Below are positions 36,053-44,849 of a stretch of 64,000 bases of DNA, one piece after another. Source of the stretch: CAYPHA01 sp964410215 (GTDB lineage Bacteria > Calditrichota > Calditrichia > Calditrichales > CAYPHA01). The position numbers and the translations under genes were made by a program. The stretch covers positions 1-64,000 of the forward strand of contig CAYPHA010000015.1 of NCBI GenBank assembly GCA_964410215.1, in the 5' to 3' direction. Position 1 is the first letter of the stretch. Every line of letters begins with the position of its first letter. Below the pieces are notes generated by a model that saw only the letters and a program-made list of their open reading frames with translations, made no database searches and had not been told where the DNA came from.

Positions 36053-37042
36053 ATGGTAAAAAAATCCGGTCTTTTTCTTCTGATTATAACGATCCTTTCC
36101 GCCGGTATCGTTTTGACGGCGCCCTTCATCGGCAGCCAGGATATTTCATTGTCGGATCTTATGGCCCATACCCATTCCCTGGAGCGGGAAATATTTTTTA
36201 ACATCCGCTTTTCCAGGGTGGTATTCGCCCTGCTCGCCGGCGGATCCCTGGCTCTGGTCGGGGCGGTCTTTCAGGCCCTTCTGCGCAACGACCTGGCTAC
36301 TCCCTACACATTGGGAGTTTCCAGCGGAGGAGCCTTCGGCGCCGTTCTTGCCATTAAAACCGGATTTATCATCGAAATTGGATTTCTGTCAACAACTAAT
36401 GTGGTTTCTGTGTTTTTCAGTATCCTGACGATTTCCATCATATACTGGATTGCCCGGGAACGGTATCGCATATCCATCTTCACGTTAATCCTGGCCGGTG
36501 TAGCCATCAGTTTTTTCTTTTCGGCCATGATTCTTTTTGTACATTATCTGGCTGATTTCACGGAAACGTATCGTATGGTACGCTGGCTGATGGGGGCGCT
36601 CGACATATCCGGATGGCAATACCCCGGACTGCTGTCCGTGCTGGTATTACCGGCTTTCCTGTATTTTTTTATGAATGCAAAAGGCTATAACCTGCTGATC
36701 ACGGGCGATGAAATGGCCACGAGCAAAGGATTGAATGTCCTGCGCTTACAGAAAAATTCTTTCTTCCTGGCCTCGATCCTCATCGGCGTCATCGTATCCA
36801 TGTCCGGACCGATTGGCTTTGTCGGTCTGATTATACCGCATGTTATCCGCATCATAAGCGGTCCGAACCACCGCATTTTGTTCCCCGGTACGTTTCTTGC
36901 CGGCGGGGCCTTCCTGGTGTTATGTGATACCGTCGCACGGACGGTCATCTATCCGGCGGAATTGCCGGTTGGTGTGATCACGGCCATCTTTGGCGGACCG
37001 TTCTTTATCTATCTTTTAATACGACGGCGGAACGTTTCCTGA
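36053..37042 (+). CDS. FecCD/BtuC-family ABC permease
   Basis: This 329-residue membrane protein has about nine or ten helices and the FecCD pattern: RVVFALLAGGSLALVGAVFQ, PYTLGVSSGGAFGA near 90, and the late signature GPIGFVGLIIPHVIRI, which contacts the ATPase. It would import cobalamin, heme or an iron chelate. No ATP-binding gene or binding protein lies beside it. A BtuF-like binding protein is encoded 24 kb away at 61356, so the importer may be split across the genome. Its 3' end overlaps the convergent SH3 gene by 27 bp. Confidence 0.92.
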   Translation: MVKKSGLFLLIITILSAGIVLTAPFIGSQDISLSDLMAHTHSLEREIFFNIRFSRVVFALLAGGSLALVGAVFQALLRNDLATPYTLGVSSGGAFGAVLAIKTGFIIEIGFLSTTNVVSVFFSILTISIIYWIARERYRISIFTLILAGVAISFFFSAMILFVHYLADFTETYRMVRWLMGALDISGWQYPGLLSVLVLPAFLYFFMNAKGYNLLITGDEMATSKGLNVLRLQKNSFFLASILIGVIVSMSGPIGFVGLIIPHVIRIISGPNHRILFPGTFLAGGAFLVLCDTVARTVIYPAELPVGVITAIFGGPFFIYLLIRRRNVS

Positions 37043-37939
37043 AACATTGAATTTATATAATTCACCGTCTTTATCTTCCAGGTAGTAGAGGCGCAGGACC
37101 GTTTCTTCAACGTCCGGTTTTCCCGGGTTTTTCAGGTAGTCCCGGCCGCCTTCCGTATCCCGTATCAGATATATCTCCGCCCGGGTGAAGGGATAGGCGT
37201 AATTCGCCGAAATGGACCGGGCCATATCGAGTAACGTGTCATCAGGCAGCCCTTCCGGAATCAGCACCCATAATTTTACGTGTCCTTTTTCCGGCATTTC
37301 AAGGGAATGCAGCCTGCCGTAGGGCAGCACAGGCAGCGGCACATCGGCAATATTTATGGCCGGCAGGTACAGACGCAGGTATAAATTATCGGTCGCGTCA
37401 TGCTGCATGACCCGTACCTCCAGGTCACCCGGATACACCTCTTCCTGATAAACCTCCGCAATCCGGCGGGCACGTTTTGCCGCGGTCGCTTTGGAATAAT
37501 AATCCCCTTCCGGTAAAACCAGGTATATCGTCCGGTAGAGCTCTTCGTTGTCGAAAAACATCTGTGCATTGAAGCCCGGCAGCGTGCTGTCTACAAACGC
37601 TTTGGCCAATACGGTACGGCTCAGGTTGCGAGGACCGACAAGGTCGCTCCGTACCCACCCGGTCTGATTTTCACCGAATTGAATCTGGTACCAGCCCATG
37701 TCGTTCCGGAGAATGTAAACCCGGTCACCGTCGTTGATGGAGGCGATAATACGTGATGCCGTTGACGCATCCCTGCGTACGTTTACTTCCTCTCTGACAG
37801 CGAAAGCGCTGGGCAGGTCCGGGACGGGTGCCCGGGATTTGACGGTCTTTTCCGGTTCTTCTTCAATTTTAACGGTGGCTTTCGGTGTACAGGCCACGAT
37901 TAGCAAGAGACTGAGAATCAGCAGTACATTTTTTAACAT
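37016..37939 (-). CDS. SH3-domain lipoprotein
   Basis: This protein of about 307 residues has a lipoprotein signal (LIVAC, Cys17) and a bacterial SH3 domain at about 45-105 (VNVRRDASTASRIIASINDG, then WYQIQFGENQTGWVRSDLVG). The C-terminal region of about 190 residues is of unknown family. Bacterial SH3 domains often bind cell-wall peptides. I start at the ATG at 37939 because GGAG precedes it and the signal peptide begins there. Its tail overlaps the convergent permease gene by 27 bp. Confidence 0.82.
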   Translation of the reverse strand: MLKNVLLILSLLLIVACTPKATVKIEEEPEKTVKSRAPVPDLPSAFAVREEVNVRRDASTASRIIASINDGDRVYILRNDMGWYQIQFGENQTGWVRSDLVGPRNLSRTVLAKAFVDSTLPGFNAQMFFDNEELYRTIYLVLPEGDYYSKATAAKRARRIAEVYQEEVYPGDLEVRVMQHDATDNLYLRLYLPAINIADVPLPVLPYGRLHSLEMPEKGHVKLWVLIPEGLPDDTLLDMARSISANYAYPFTRAEIYLIRDTEGGRDYLKNPGKPDVEETVLRLYYLEDKDGELYKFNVSGNVPPSY

Positions 37940-38004
37940 CGGTACTCCATGCTTTTCGTTATAACGGATAGGGAAGATAGCCATATTTCAGTATTTCGGC
38001 AATT

Positions 38005-38319
38005 TTATCCCTGCTGTGCCAGGAAATTGGAAATGGCCATTTCCTTTTCCGCTTCTTCGATCATCCCTTTTTGAACATAAAGCCGCGATAAGGCGGTGTG
38101 AGCCAGCGGATCATGCTTATTGATCTCGATCCATTTCCGGACGAGGAGAATGGCCCCGTCAATGTCACCTTTCCGGTTCAGTGTTTCGGAAAGGGCACTG
38201 TAAGCGGCTTCAAAACGGTCATCCAGTTCCAGGGCTGCCCGGAAACAGGCTTCGGCCTCCTCATATTTATGCTGTGCGAAAAACTGGAAACCTTCGGTGA
38301 GATGTTCCTGTTTTGTCAT
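38005..38319 (-). CDS. Tetratricopeptide repeat protein
   Basis: This 104-residue protein consists of about three TPR units (AQHKYEEAEACFRAALELDD, then AAYSALSETLNRKGDIDGAI and AHTALSRLYVQKGMIEEAEK). It has no signal peptide. It is probably a small cytoplasmic protein-interaction module. The ATG at 38319 is preceded by GGAGGGC; an in-frame ATG four codons earlier is less likely. Confidence 0.82.
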   Translation of the reverse strand: MTKQEHLTEGFQFFAQHKYEEAEACFRAALELDDRFEAAYSALSETLNRKGDIDGAILLVRKWIEINKHDPLAHTALSRLYVQKGMIEEAEKEMAISNFLAQQG

Positions 38320-38412
38320 GTTGCCCTCCATTATATTTAAATGCGGTAGGAATGCAACGCGAAAAACAACTGAAATATTTTGGAAAAGTTAAAAAGATTA
38401 AAAAGAGAATCG

Positions 38413-38934
38413 CTATTCCGTGTCGATTTCACTGGCGATGGCCATGTAGAGCGAATCCCCTCTTTCGTAACTGAGCAAAGCGGTCTGTGCTCCCCGGTAT
38501 GTGGTGTCCAGCCGGCCGAATGCGGGGGACAGGTCATTCCTGATCCAACTCGCCCCATAAGCGGCCCAGCGGTTGGCGTCGACCTGAGCGGCTCGTTTGA
38601 CAAGGGACCTGGAAACAGGCTGACCCGTCTCCGGATGTGTCAGACGTCCGACACCCACGCTGATAAGGGCCTTATTGTTCCGGAACCAGGCTGTTTGCAG
38701 GTATTGTTCTCGCAGGGATTTGTCTTGCGGGTGGCGCTCAATCTGCAACCGGAGTGAAATCAGGGCATCGAAATTCACTTCCGAAAGCTCCGGGGTGCTG
38801 AATCCGGCGGCTGCCGCGGCTGGGGTTCCGGCAGCCAGACTGTCCGTTCCTGGATCCGTGTCCCGTGTTTTCGTTTCTTTTTTACACGCTATGAGCATGA
38901 TGACAAAAGCGAGGAGAATGCAAGTCTTCTGCAT
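38413..38934 (-). CDS. Hypothetical lipoprotein
   Basis: This 173-residue protein has a lipoprotein signal (LIAC, Cys17), an Ala/Thr/Pro-rich linker containing AAAAAG, and a helical C-terminal part (about 55-173). I recognise no family. It is the same strand as the TPR gene but separated by about 80 bp. Confidence 0.7.
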   Translation of the reverse strand: MQKTCILLAFVIMLIACKKETKTRDTDPGTDSLAAGTPAAAAAGFSTPELSEVNFDALISLRLQIERHPQDKSLREQYLQTAWFRNNKALISVGVGRLTHPETGQPVSRSLVKRAAQVDANRWAAYGASWIRNDLSPAFGRLDTTYRGAQTALLSYERGDSLYMAIASEIDTE

Positions 38935-39124
38935 AAGAAACCTCCCGTATCGTATAGGTTATCCCATCTTATCGATTTTTGAGGTGCGCGTCAATACAAA
39001 ATTAAGGGAAAATAAATCATGTTCCGGCAGGCATGCGTAACTTTTCCTTGTAATAATTATAAAATATTTCTAATTTTAATAAAATTAATTCCGACCCCAA
39101 AGATGGTGAAAAACAGGAAGTAAA

Positions 39125-39568
39125 ATGGCCAATAAAAAAATACGGCAGCTTAAAATAAAAGAGATCATCTCGGACAAGTCGATTTCCAGTCAGGAAGAAC
39201 TGGCCGACGAGCTCAAAATCCTGGGATTCGAAACCACGCAGGCAACGCTTTCCAGGGATCTTCATGAATTGGGCATTATCCGTGTACCCGAAAACGACGG
39301 ATTTAAATATATCTTTCATCAGGATGACACATCTCTGAACCTGAAACGGCTGATCGGAATGGAGGTGACCAGTATTCATCACAATGAATCCGTCGTCGTT
39401 ATCAAAACTATGCCCGGCCGTGCCCAGGGTGTGGCCATATATCTCGACAAATTGCGGGAAAGCCACATTATCGGTACCGTTGCCGGTGATGATTCAATTA
39501 TCATTATTCCGGATTCCCATGCCAATATTCCGGTATTGATGGAACGCATCGAAAAAATGATGACCTGA
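39125..39568 (+). CDS. argR: Arginine repressor ArgR
   Basis: This 147-residue regulator has an N-terminal winged helix (SSQEELADELKILGFETTQA, then LSRDLHELGIIR) and a C-terminal hexamerisation and arginine-binding domain (GTVAGDDSIIII). It represses arginine biosynthesis or activates catabolism in response to arginine. No arg genes lie nearby. The upstream region is AT-rich, as ARG boxes are, but I could not define a box. AGGAAG lies 5 nt before the ATG. Confidence 0.93.
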   Translation: MANKKIRQLKIKEIISDKSISSQEELADELKILGFETTQATLSRDLHELGIIRVPENDGFKYIFHQDDTSLNLKRLIGMEVTSIHHNESVVVIKTMPGRAQGVAIYLDKLRESHIIGTVAGDDSIIIIPDSHANIPVLMERIEKMMT

Positions 39569-39708
39569 AAACGGTAATTGGAATCCCCATCCTTTTATCC
39601 CCAAGTCTGCCTCCAGGGACCGAATGTTCCTGTTTGCTAAACCAATCGGTATTTAATAAATTGAATCACCTTGTTTATGAGGTTCCGGAAGTAGAATAGA
39701 AGATAGTG

Positions 39709-42261
39709 ATGAAACCAATCCTGCAAGATGCAATAGCACAAGAGATTCTTCCCAATGTGACGAAACCGGCCCGTTATATCGGCAATGAAATGAATATGAT
39801 CAGGAAGGATCCGTCAACCGTTTCGACCCGTGTTGCCCTTGCCTTTCCCGAGGTGTATGAAATCGGTATGTCCTATCTGGGTTTTGGGATTCTCTATCAT
39901 ATTCTGAATGCACAGGAACATATCTGGGCTGAGCGTGTTTTTGCACCCTGGCCGGATATGGAAGAAGAACTGCGTAAAAATAACTATCCCTTATATACGC
40001 TGGAATCGTTTACGGCCCTTTCCGCATTCGATATCCTCGGTTTTACCCTGCAGTACGAACTGACGTATACAAATATTCTAAATATGCTGGATCTGGGCAA
40101 GGTGCCTGTGTGGGCGGCAGATCGCGCAGGGGAGGATCCCATCGTCATTGCCGGCGGTCCCTGTTCCTGCAATCCCGAACCCGTTGCCGGATTTTTCGAT
40201 GTTGTTTTTATCGGAGATGGTGAAGAAGGGTTCGTTGACGTGTGCATCGCCATAGAACAGGTGAAAAAAGCGAACCTGCCACGTAGACAGATCCTGGAGT
40301 CACTTCAGGAAATCAGAGGGGTCTATATACCCGTCCTGAATAATGGAAAAAGAGTGGACACACGCATTGTTACCGAGCTGAAAAGTGACTTCTACCCGGA
40401 GAAGCCCCTTGTTCCCCTGATCGAAACAACCCATAACCGTTTATCCATCGAAGTGATGCGGGGCTGCACGCAGGGCTGCCGCTATTGCAATGCCGGTATG
40501 ATTTATCGCCCGGTACGGGAACGGGACTATCGGGATATTGTAAAACAAACCGCCACAACCCTCCCGGAAACCGGGCATGAAGAAGTGTCGTTCATGTCCC
40601 TGTCCATCTCGGATTATTCCGGGCTGCGGGAACTGCTGCACGCCGAAGCCGGTCTCCTGGATGATATGCAGGTTAATTATGCGTTTCCTTCCATGCGGCT
40701 GGACAGTTTCAGCGAAGAGATTGCGGAATACGCATCGAATGTCCGTAAATCAGGGTTCACTTTTGCACCGGAGTCTGGCAGTGCCCGGTTACGCAGGGTA
40801 ATCAATAAAAACATTACCGACGAGGACATCTTCAGATCGGTGGAGATTGCGCTGAAAAAGGGATGGCGGTTACTCAAATTTTATTTTATGATAGGTTTAC
40901 CAACTGAAACAAAGGAGGATATTGAAGCACTAGCTGAGTTGCTGGAACGGGTTATTCAGGAAAGCAGACCATTTGGAAGGGTGCGGTTCAACGTCTCCCT
41001 TTCTACGTTTTCCCCAAAAGCACATACGCCCTTCCAGTGGGAAGCACAGGAATCAAAAGAAGATTTGGAAGAAAAAATACACTACCTGAGAAAACGGCTT
41101 TCTAAATTTAAACAGGTTAAATTGTCCTGGCGTGATCCGGAAGTCTCCTTTCTCGAATGTGTACTCGGCAGAGGTGATAATACATTATCACAAGTCATTC
41201 ATGACGCCTGGAAAATGGGCGCAAAATTTGATGGCTGGACCGATTTTTTTAATATGGGCAACTGGGAACAGGCATTTGAACAAAACGGTCTCGACATGAA
41301 CCGTTATGCCCGCGCCATACCAGTCGATGCCCGGCTGCCGTGGGACCATATCAATAAAGGTGTAACCAAATCGTTTCTTCTGAATGAACGGCAGAAAGCT
41401 TATGACGGTGAAATAACGCCGGATTGCCGCGAAACGCTTTGTTATGGATGCGGTATCAAGAGGACACATGGTACGGATGTCGGGGAACTCTGTAAAACCG
41501 TTAGCGACGCAAAAACCGAACCAGGGAAGGAAACCTTTAAACCGGATGTGCCGGACAAGATAATTCCGGCCGGGGAACAACAACCCATCCGTCTGCGCGT
41601 GAAATATAAAAAAACGGGTTTTACACGATTTCTGTCGCACCTGGATCTGATCCGGATCATGTACCGGGCCTTTCGTGCGGCAGGTGTGGACATCGCCTAT
41701 ACGCAGGGATTTAATCCCAAACCGAAACTGTCATTCAGCCCGCCGCTGTCGCTCGGATACACCAGCGAGGCGGAATATATGGATGTCGAATTGCTGTCTG
41801 CCGGGGATCAACAGCCCTTTAAACGTCTGAATACGTACCTGCCGGAAGGCCTTGAGATTGTCGAATGGAAAATGATCACATCAAAGGTCCGTTCTCTGTC
41901 GGCTGAAATCAGCAGGGCATCGTATGAGGTCAATATTTCCGGCCTGAAACTGGATTCCAATACATTTCAGGAAGATATTGAATATTTATTTTCCAGAGAT
42001 TCCATAGAAGTTGATCGTGTTGTAAAAGGTGTCCGGAAAACACTGGATATAAAACCATACATCGAAAGCATAAATCGCACGAACGGTACCCTGTCAATTG
42101 GTACAAAAACCATCGCGACACGTTCTGTACGCGTCGATGAAATTCTGGCCCAGTTGTTTCCGCTGTCAAGGGAAACGCTGCGCCTGCTGCCGGTACACCG
42201 CACCGCTCAATTCATTCAAACCGGAAATACGTTCACAGATCCCCTGGAAGCCGTTTCCTGA
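39709..42261 (+). CDS. Radical SAM protein fused to DUF2344 domain (TIGR03960-type)
   Basis: This 850-residue fusion has an N-terminal B12-binding-like region, then a radical SAM core with the 4Fe-4S motif RGCTQGCRYCNAG near 255, then a cysteine pair CYGCG. The C-terminal DUF2344 domain starts at about 610 with RLRVKYKKTGFTRFLSHLDL. The family is widely conserved beside rng, rplU and rpmA, as here, and is thought to act in RNA or ribosome-related modification; the reaction is unknown. A GTG at 39706 directly precedes the ATG at 39709; I chose the ATG. Confidence 0.9.
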   Translation: MKPILQDAIAQEILPNVTKPARYIGNEMNMIRKDPSTVSTRVALAFPEVYEIGMSYLGFGILYHILNAQEHIWAERVFAPWPDMEEELRKNNYPLYTLESFTALSAFDILGFTLQYELTYTNILNMLDLGKVPVWAADRAGEDPIVIAGGPCSCNPEPVAGFFDVVFIGDGEEGFVDVCIAIEQVKKANLPRRQILESLQEIRGVYIPVLNNGKRVDTRIVTELKSDFYPEKPLVPLIETTHNRLSIEVMRGCTQGCRYCNAGMIYRPVRERDYRDIVKQTATTLPETGHEEVSFMSLSISDYSGLRELLHAEAGLLDDMQVNYAFPSMRLDSFSEEIAEYASNVRKSGFTFAPESGSARLRRVINKNITDEDIFRSVEIALKKGWRLLKFYFMIGLPTETKEDIEALAELLERVIQESRPFGRVRFNVSLSTFSPKAHTPFQWEAQESKEDLEEKIHYLRKRLSKFKQVKLSWRDPEVSFLECVLGRGDNTLSQVIHDAWKMGAKFDGWTDFFNMGNWEQAFEQNGLDMNRYARAIPVDARLPWDHINKGVTKSFLLNERQKAYDGEITPDCRETLCYGCGIKRTHGTDVGELCKTVSDAKTEPGKETFKPDVPDKIIPAGEQQPIRLRVKYKKTGFTRFLSHLDLIRIMYRAFRAAGVDIAYTQGFNPKPKLSFSPPLSLGYTSEAEYMDVELLSAGDQQPFKRLNTYLPEGLEIVEWKMITSKVRSLSAEISRASYEVNISGLKLDSNTFQEDIEYLFSRDSIEVDRVVKGVRKTLDIKPYIESINRTNGTLSIGTKTIATRSVRVDEILAQLFPLSRETLRLLPVHRTAQFIQTGNTFTDPLEAVS

Positions 42262-42353
42262 AGCCCTCAGCCCGGATGTTTCAATATGCTCAAATCGTTC
42301 ATGGCCCCTGTCATAAGCATAACGAATGATTTTAATACAGAAAGTGATGGAAA

Positions 42354-43892
42354 ATGAATAAGGAAATAGTCATTAATGCAACCAATGAAGAGACGCGCAT
42401 CGCGATAATGGAGGAGAAAAAGCTTGTCGAATTATTTGTCGAACGCCCCGAATATGAACGCATGGTCGGAGATATCTATAAAGGTAAAGTCAGCCGTGTG
42501 TTACCGGGCATGCAGGCGGCCTTTATAAATATCGGACATGAACAGAATGCCTTTCTGCATTTCTCCGATGTGTCCGCTTCCTACCAGGATTATTTTGTCG
42601 ATTACGATGAGGATGAAGAAAATGAAAAAACCGCCGGCAAGAAAAAACGGGAAAAGCGCTTTGAAGTTGAGAAAAACCTGAAAAAAAACCAGGATATTCT
42701 TGTACAGATCCTTAAAGAACCGATCGGGACCAAAGGATGCCGGGTTACCAGCGATATCACGCTGCCCGGACGGTTTCTGGTGCTCATCCCGAACCAGCGT
42801 CATATCGGCGTGTCACGTAAAATCAGCAATCACGGGGAGCGCAGGCGTCTGAAATCGATCGCAAAACAGATTTTACCTGAAAATTTCGGCCTGATTATCC
42901 GGACGGTCGCTGATAGTAAAAACGAGAAAGATATCAGAAAGGACCTTCAGAATCTGCTGTCCACCTGGAAGAAAATGGAAACAAAAATCCGGGAAGAAGA
43001 AGCGCCAACCCTGCTCTACAAAGATATGGCCATGGCTTCCAGCATCATCCGCGACCTGTTTACCTCCGATGTCAGTAAGGTCATCGTGGATTCACGCAAA
43101 CTGATGCGGGAAATCGTCGGATATGTCAAGTTTGTGGCCCCGCATCTCAGCCACAAAGTGAGTTATTATAAGGAAAAGACACCGATTTTCGATGCCTTCA
43201 AGATCGAGCCGGATATCGAAATGATGCTTGAAAACAAAGTCTGGCTGAAGAACGGCGGCTACCTGATCATTCAGCCGACCGAAGCCCTTGTGTCTATCGA
43301 TGTCAACAGCGGTAAGTTCATCGGCCGAAGGGACCATGAGTCCAATTCACTGAAGATCAATATGGAAGCAGCGCGGGAAATTGCCCGGCAGGCCAGGCTC
43401 AGGGATTTCGGCGGACTGATCGTGATCGATTTTATCGATCTCCAGGAAGAGGAAAATAAACGAAAAATCTTCAATGAACTCAAAAAAGAATTCGGTAAAG
43501 ACCGTTCCATAACGAAGATTGCTGAAATGAGCCGTTTCGGGCTTATTGAAATGACACGTCAGCGCGTCCGGCCCAGCGTCATTCAGACGATCAACCAGAA
43601 ATGTAAAATATGCGGCGGCACCGGGCTCGTTCCGACACTGAATACGCTGGTATCTTCTATAGAAAGATGGATACAGCGTTACCGGGCCGGTAAGGGCGAT
43701 CGGCGTATCTGGATCCATGTTCCGCAGGAAGTCTATTCTTATATGACAAAAGGTAAGGTGAACCGCAGACTGAAACTGATGTGGAAATACTGGATGAAGA
43801 TTTCCATATCCGTGGATCCGAAATTAAACCATAATGAATTTGAAGTCTATGACCGGTCAAATAAGCGTCGGATAAGCGAAAAAACAACTTGA
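42354..43892 (+). CDS. rng: Ribonuclease G/E family endoribonuclease
   Basis: This 512-residue endonuclease for RNA processing has an S1-like RNA-binding domain (GDIYKGKVSRVLPGMQAAFI) split by an acidic/lysine insertion at about 83-105. The RNase-H-like catalytic core has Asp316 (SIDVNSG) and a second Asp in IVIDFIDL, followed by the zinc-link CKICGG (Cys417, Cys420) used for dimerisation. It lacks the long C-terminal scaffold of RNase E, so it is RNase G-like. The stop codon overlaps the rplU promoter -35. Confidence 0.93.
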   Translation: MNKEIVINATNEETRIAIMEEKKLVELFVERPEYERMVGDIYKGKVSRVLPGMQAAFINIGHEQNAFLHFSDVSASYQDYFVDYDEDEENEKTAGKKKREKRFEVEKNLKKNQDILVQILKEPIGTKGCRVTSDITLPGRFLVLIPNQRHIGVSRKISNHGERRRLKSIAKQILPENFGLIIRTVADSKNEKDIRKDLQNLLSTWKKMETKIREEEAPTLLYKDMAMASSIIRDLFTSDVSKVIVDSRKLMREIVGYVKFVAPHLSHKVSYYKEKTPIFDAFKIEPDIEMMLENKVWLKNGGYLIIQPTEALVSIDVNSGKFIGRRDHESNSLKINMEAAREIARQARLRDFGGLIVIDFIDLQEEENKRKIFNELKKEFGKDRSITKIAEMSRFGLIEMTRQRVRPSVIQTINQKCKICGGTGLVPTLNTLVSSIERWIQRYRAGKGDRRIWIHVPQEVYSYMTKGKVNRRLKLMWKYWMKISISVDPKLNHNEFEVYDRSNKRRISEKTT

Positions 43893-43917
43893 CAATATCG
43901 TTCAGCAAAATTATATT
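43889..43917 (+). promoter_or_regulatory. rplU-rpmA promoter
   Basis: A consensus sigma-70-type promoter: TTGACA (43889-43894), exactly 17 bp, TATATT (43912-43917). It overlaps the rng stop codon. The start near 43924 would give a 30-nt leader, leaving little room for attenuation. Confidence 0.8.
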
Positions 43918-43953
43918 AAAAGCTCTTTTTGATATTATGATTGGGAGTACGGT

Positions 43954-44331
43954 ATGTACGCAATAGTAGAAATTTCCGGCAAACAGTACCGGGTTGAAAA
44001 AGATCAGCGATTGCAGGTTCCGCTGCAGAAGGGTGAAAGCGGAAGTAAAGTAAATTTTGACCGTGTTTTGCTCTATAACGATGATAAAGGCAATGTGAAG
44101 GTGGGTACGCCGACCGTAGATAAAATGCAGGTCTCCGCGACGCTCCTTGAACACGGCCGTGAAAAAAAGATAATCGTTTTCAAGAAAAAACGCAGAAAAG
44201 GATATCAGGTTAAGAATGGCCACCGCCAGGATTTTTCACTGATAAAGATCGATAAAATCGGTGCTGTTAAAGCTGTTCCAAAAAAGAAAGAACCGGCAGC
44301 AGAGCAAGCAGAGGAAAAGAAGGAGGCCTGA
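43954..44331 (+). CDS. rplU: 50S ribosomal protein L21
   Basis: This 125-residue protein has the L21 fold: YAIVEISGKQYRVEKDQRLQ at the start and KRRKGYQVKNGHRQDFSLIKI in the RNA-binding C-terminal part. A Lys/Glu/Ala-rich tail of about 25 residues (ending EEKKEA) extends beyond the E. coli protein. GGGAG lies 7 nt before the ATG. rpmA starts 1 nt after the stop, the usual pairing. Confidence 0.97.
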   Translation: MYAIVEISGKQYRVEKDQRLQVPLQKGESGSKVNFDRVLLYNDDKGNVKVGTPTVDKMQVSATLLEHGREKKIIVFKKKRRKGYQVKNGHRQDFSLIKIDKIGAVKAVPKKKEPAAEQAEEKKEA

Positions 44332-44332
44332 A

Positions 44333-44593
44333 ATGGCACATAAAAAAGGAGTCGGCAGTTCCCGAAACGGACGTGAAAGTCATTCCAAACGACTTGGCGT
44401 TAAAGCTTTCGGTGGTGAATATGTTACCTCCGGATCCATTATCATCCGTCAGAGAGGTACGAAAATACATCCGGGCGAAAATGTTGCCCTTGGTGGTGAC
44501 GATACGATTTTTTCGAAAATTGACGGTTATGTCAAATTCGAGCGTAAAGATAGAACACGGAAACGCGTAAGCGTTTATCCGCAGGCCGTCTGA
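44333..44593 (+). CDS. rpmA: 50S ribosomal protein L27
   Basis: This 86-residue protein starts MAHKKGVGSSRNGRESHSKR, so the peptidyl-transferase-reaching N-terminal tail is mature and no cleavable Firmicutes-type extension is present. Its conserved core includes GSIIIRQRGTKIHPGENVAL. AAGGAGG is 6 nt before the ATG and overlaps the end of rplU. A strong terminator follows at once. Confidence 0.97.
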   Translation: MAHKKGVGSSRNGRESHSKRLGVKAFGGEYVTSGSIIIRQRGTKIHPGENVALGGDDTIFSKIDGYVKFERKDRTRKRVSVYPQAV

Positions 44594-44619
44594 AACCAGT
44601 TTTTAAACTGGTTTTTTTT
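44594..44619 (+). terminator. rplU-rpmA terminator
   Basis: AACCAGTTT and AAACTGGTT (44594-44613) form a 9-bp perfect stem with a TT loop, followed by a T-run to 44619, directly after the rpmA stop. Confidence 0.92.
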
Positions 44620-44633
44620 GTAACTTTTTTGAT

Positions 44634-44750
44634 TTGAAAACATCTGATATTGTAGACGTATAAATATGGCACTGCGCGCATACCGGCAGTGCGAAATGAT
44701 CCCCCCCCCAAGATGAGTGTGGGTGGCCTCTGGCCGCCTGCACTTTTTTT
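44634..44750 (+). ncRNA. Candidate small RNA with own promoter and terminator
   Basis: Between the rpmA terminator and the NHL gene lies a self-contained unit. A promoter-like TTGAAA (44634-44639) and TATAAA (44659-44664) are 19 bp apart. A first hairpin is GCACTGC/GCAGTGC near 44670-44692. A C-rich single-stranded run follows. The second hairpin, of 12 continuous pairs (44717-44728 with 44732-44743, three wobbles, loop TCT), is followed by seven T (44744-44750). It would give an RNA of about 80 nt. I recognise no known family; SRP RNA, 6S and tmRNA hallmarks are absent. The long spacer makes the promoter the weakest part. Confidence 0.4.
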
Positions 44751-44849
44751 CAGGAATTTCCCCTCTGATAGCTTCTGTATTGCACAGCGTGTGTATTCTG
44801 AATAACTTAAACTCCTAATCGTATTATATTAAACATATTGGAAAAAATC

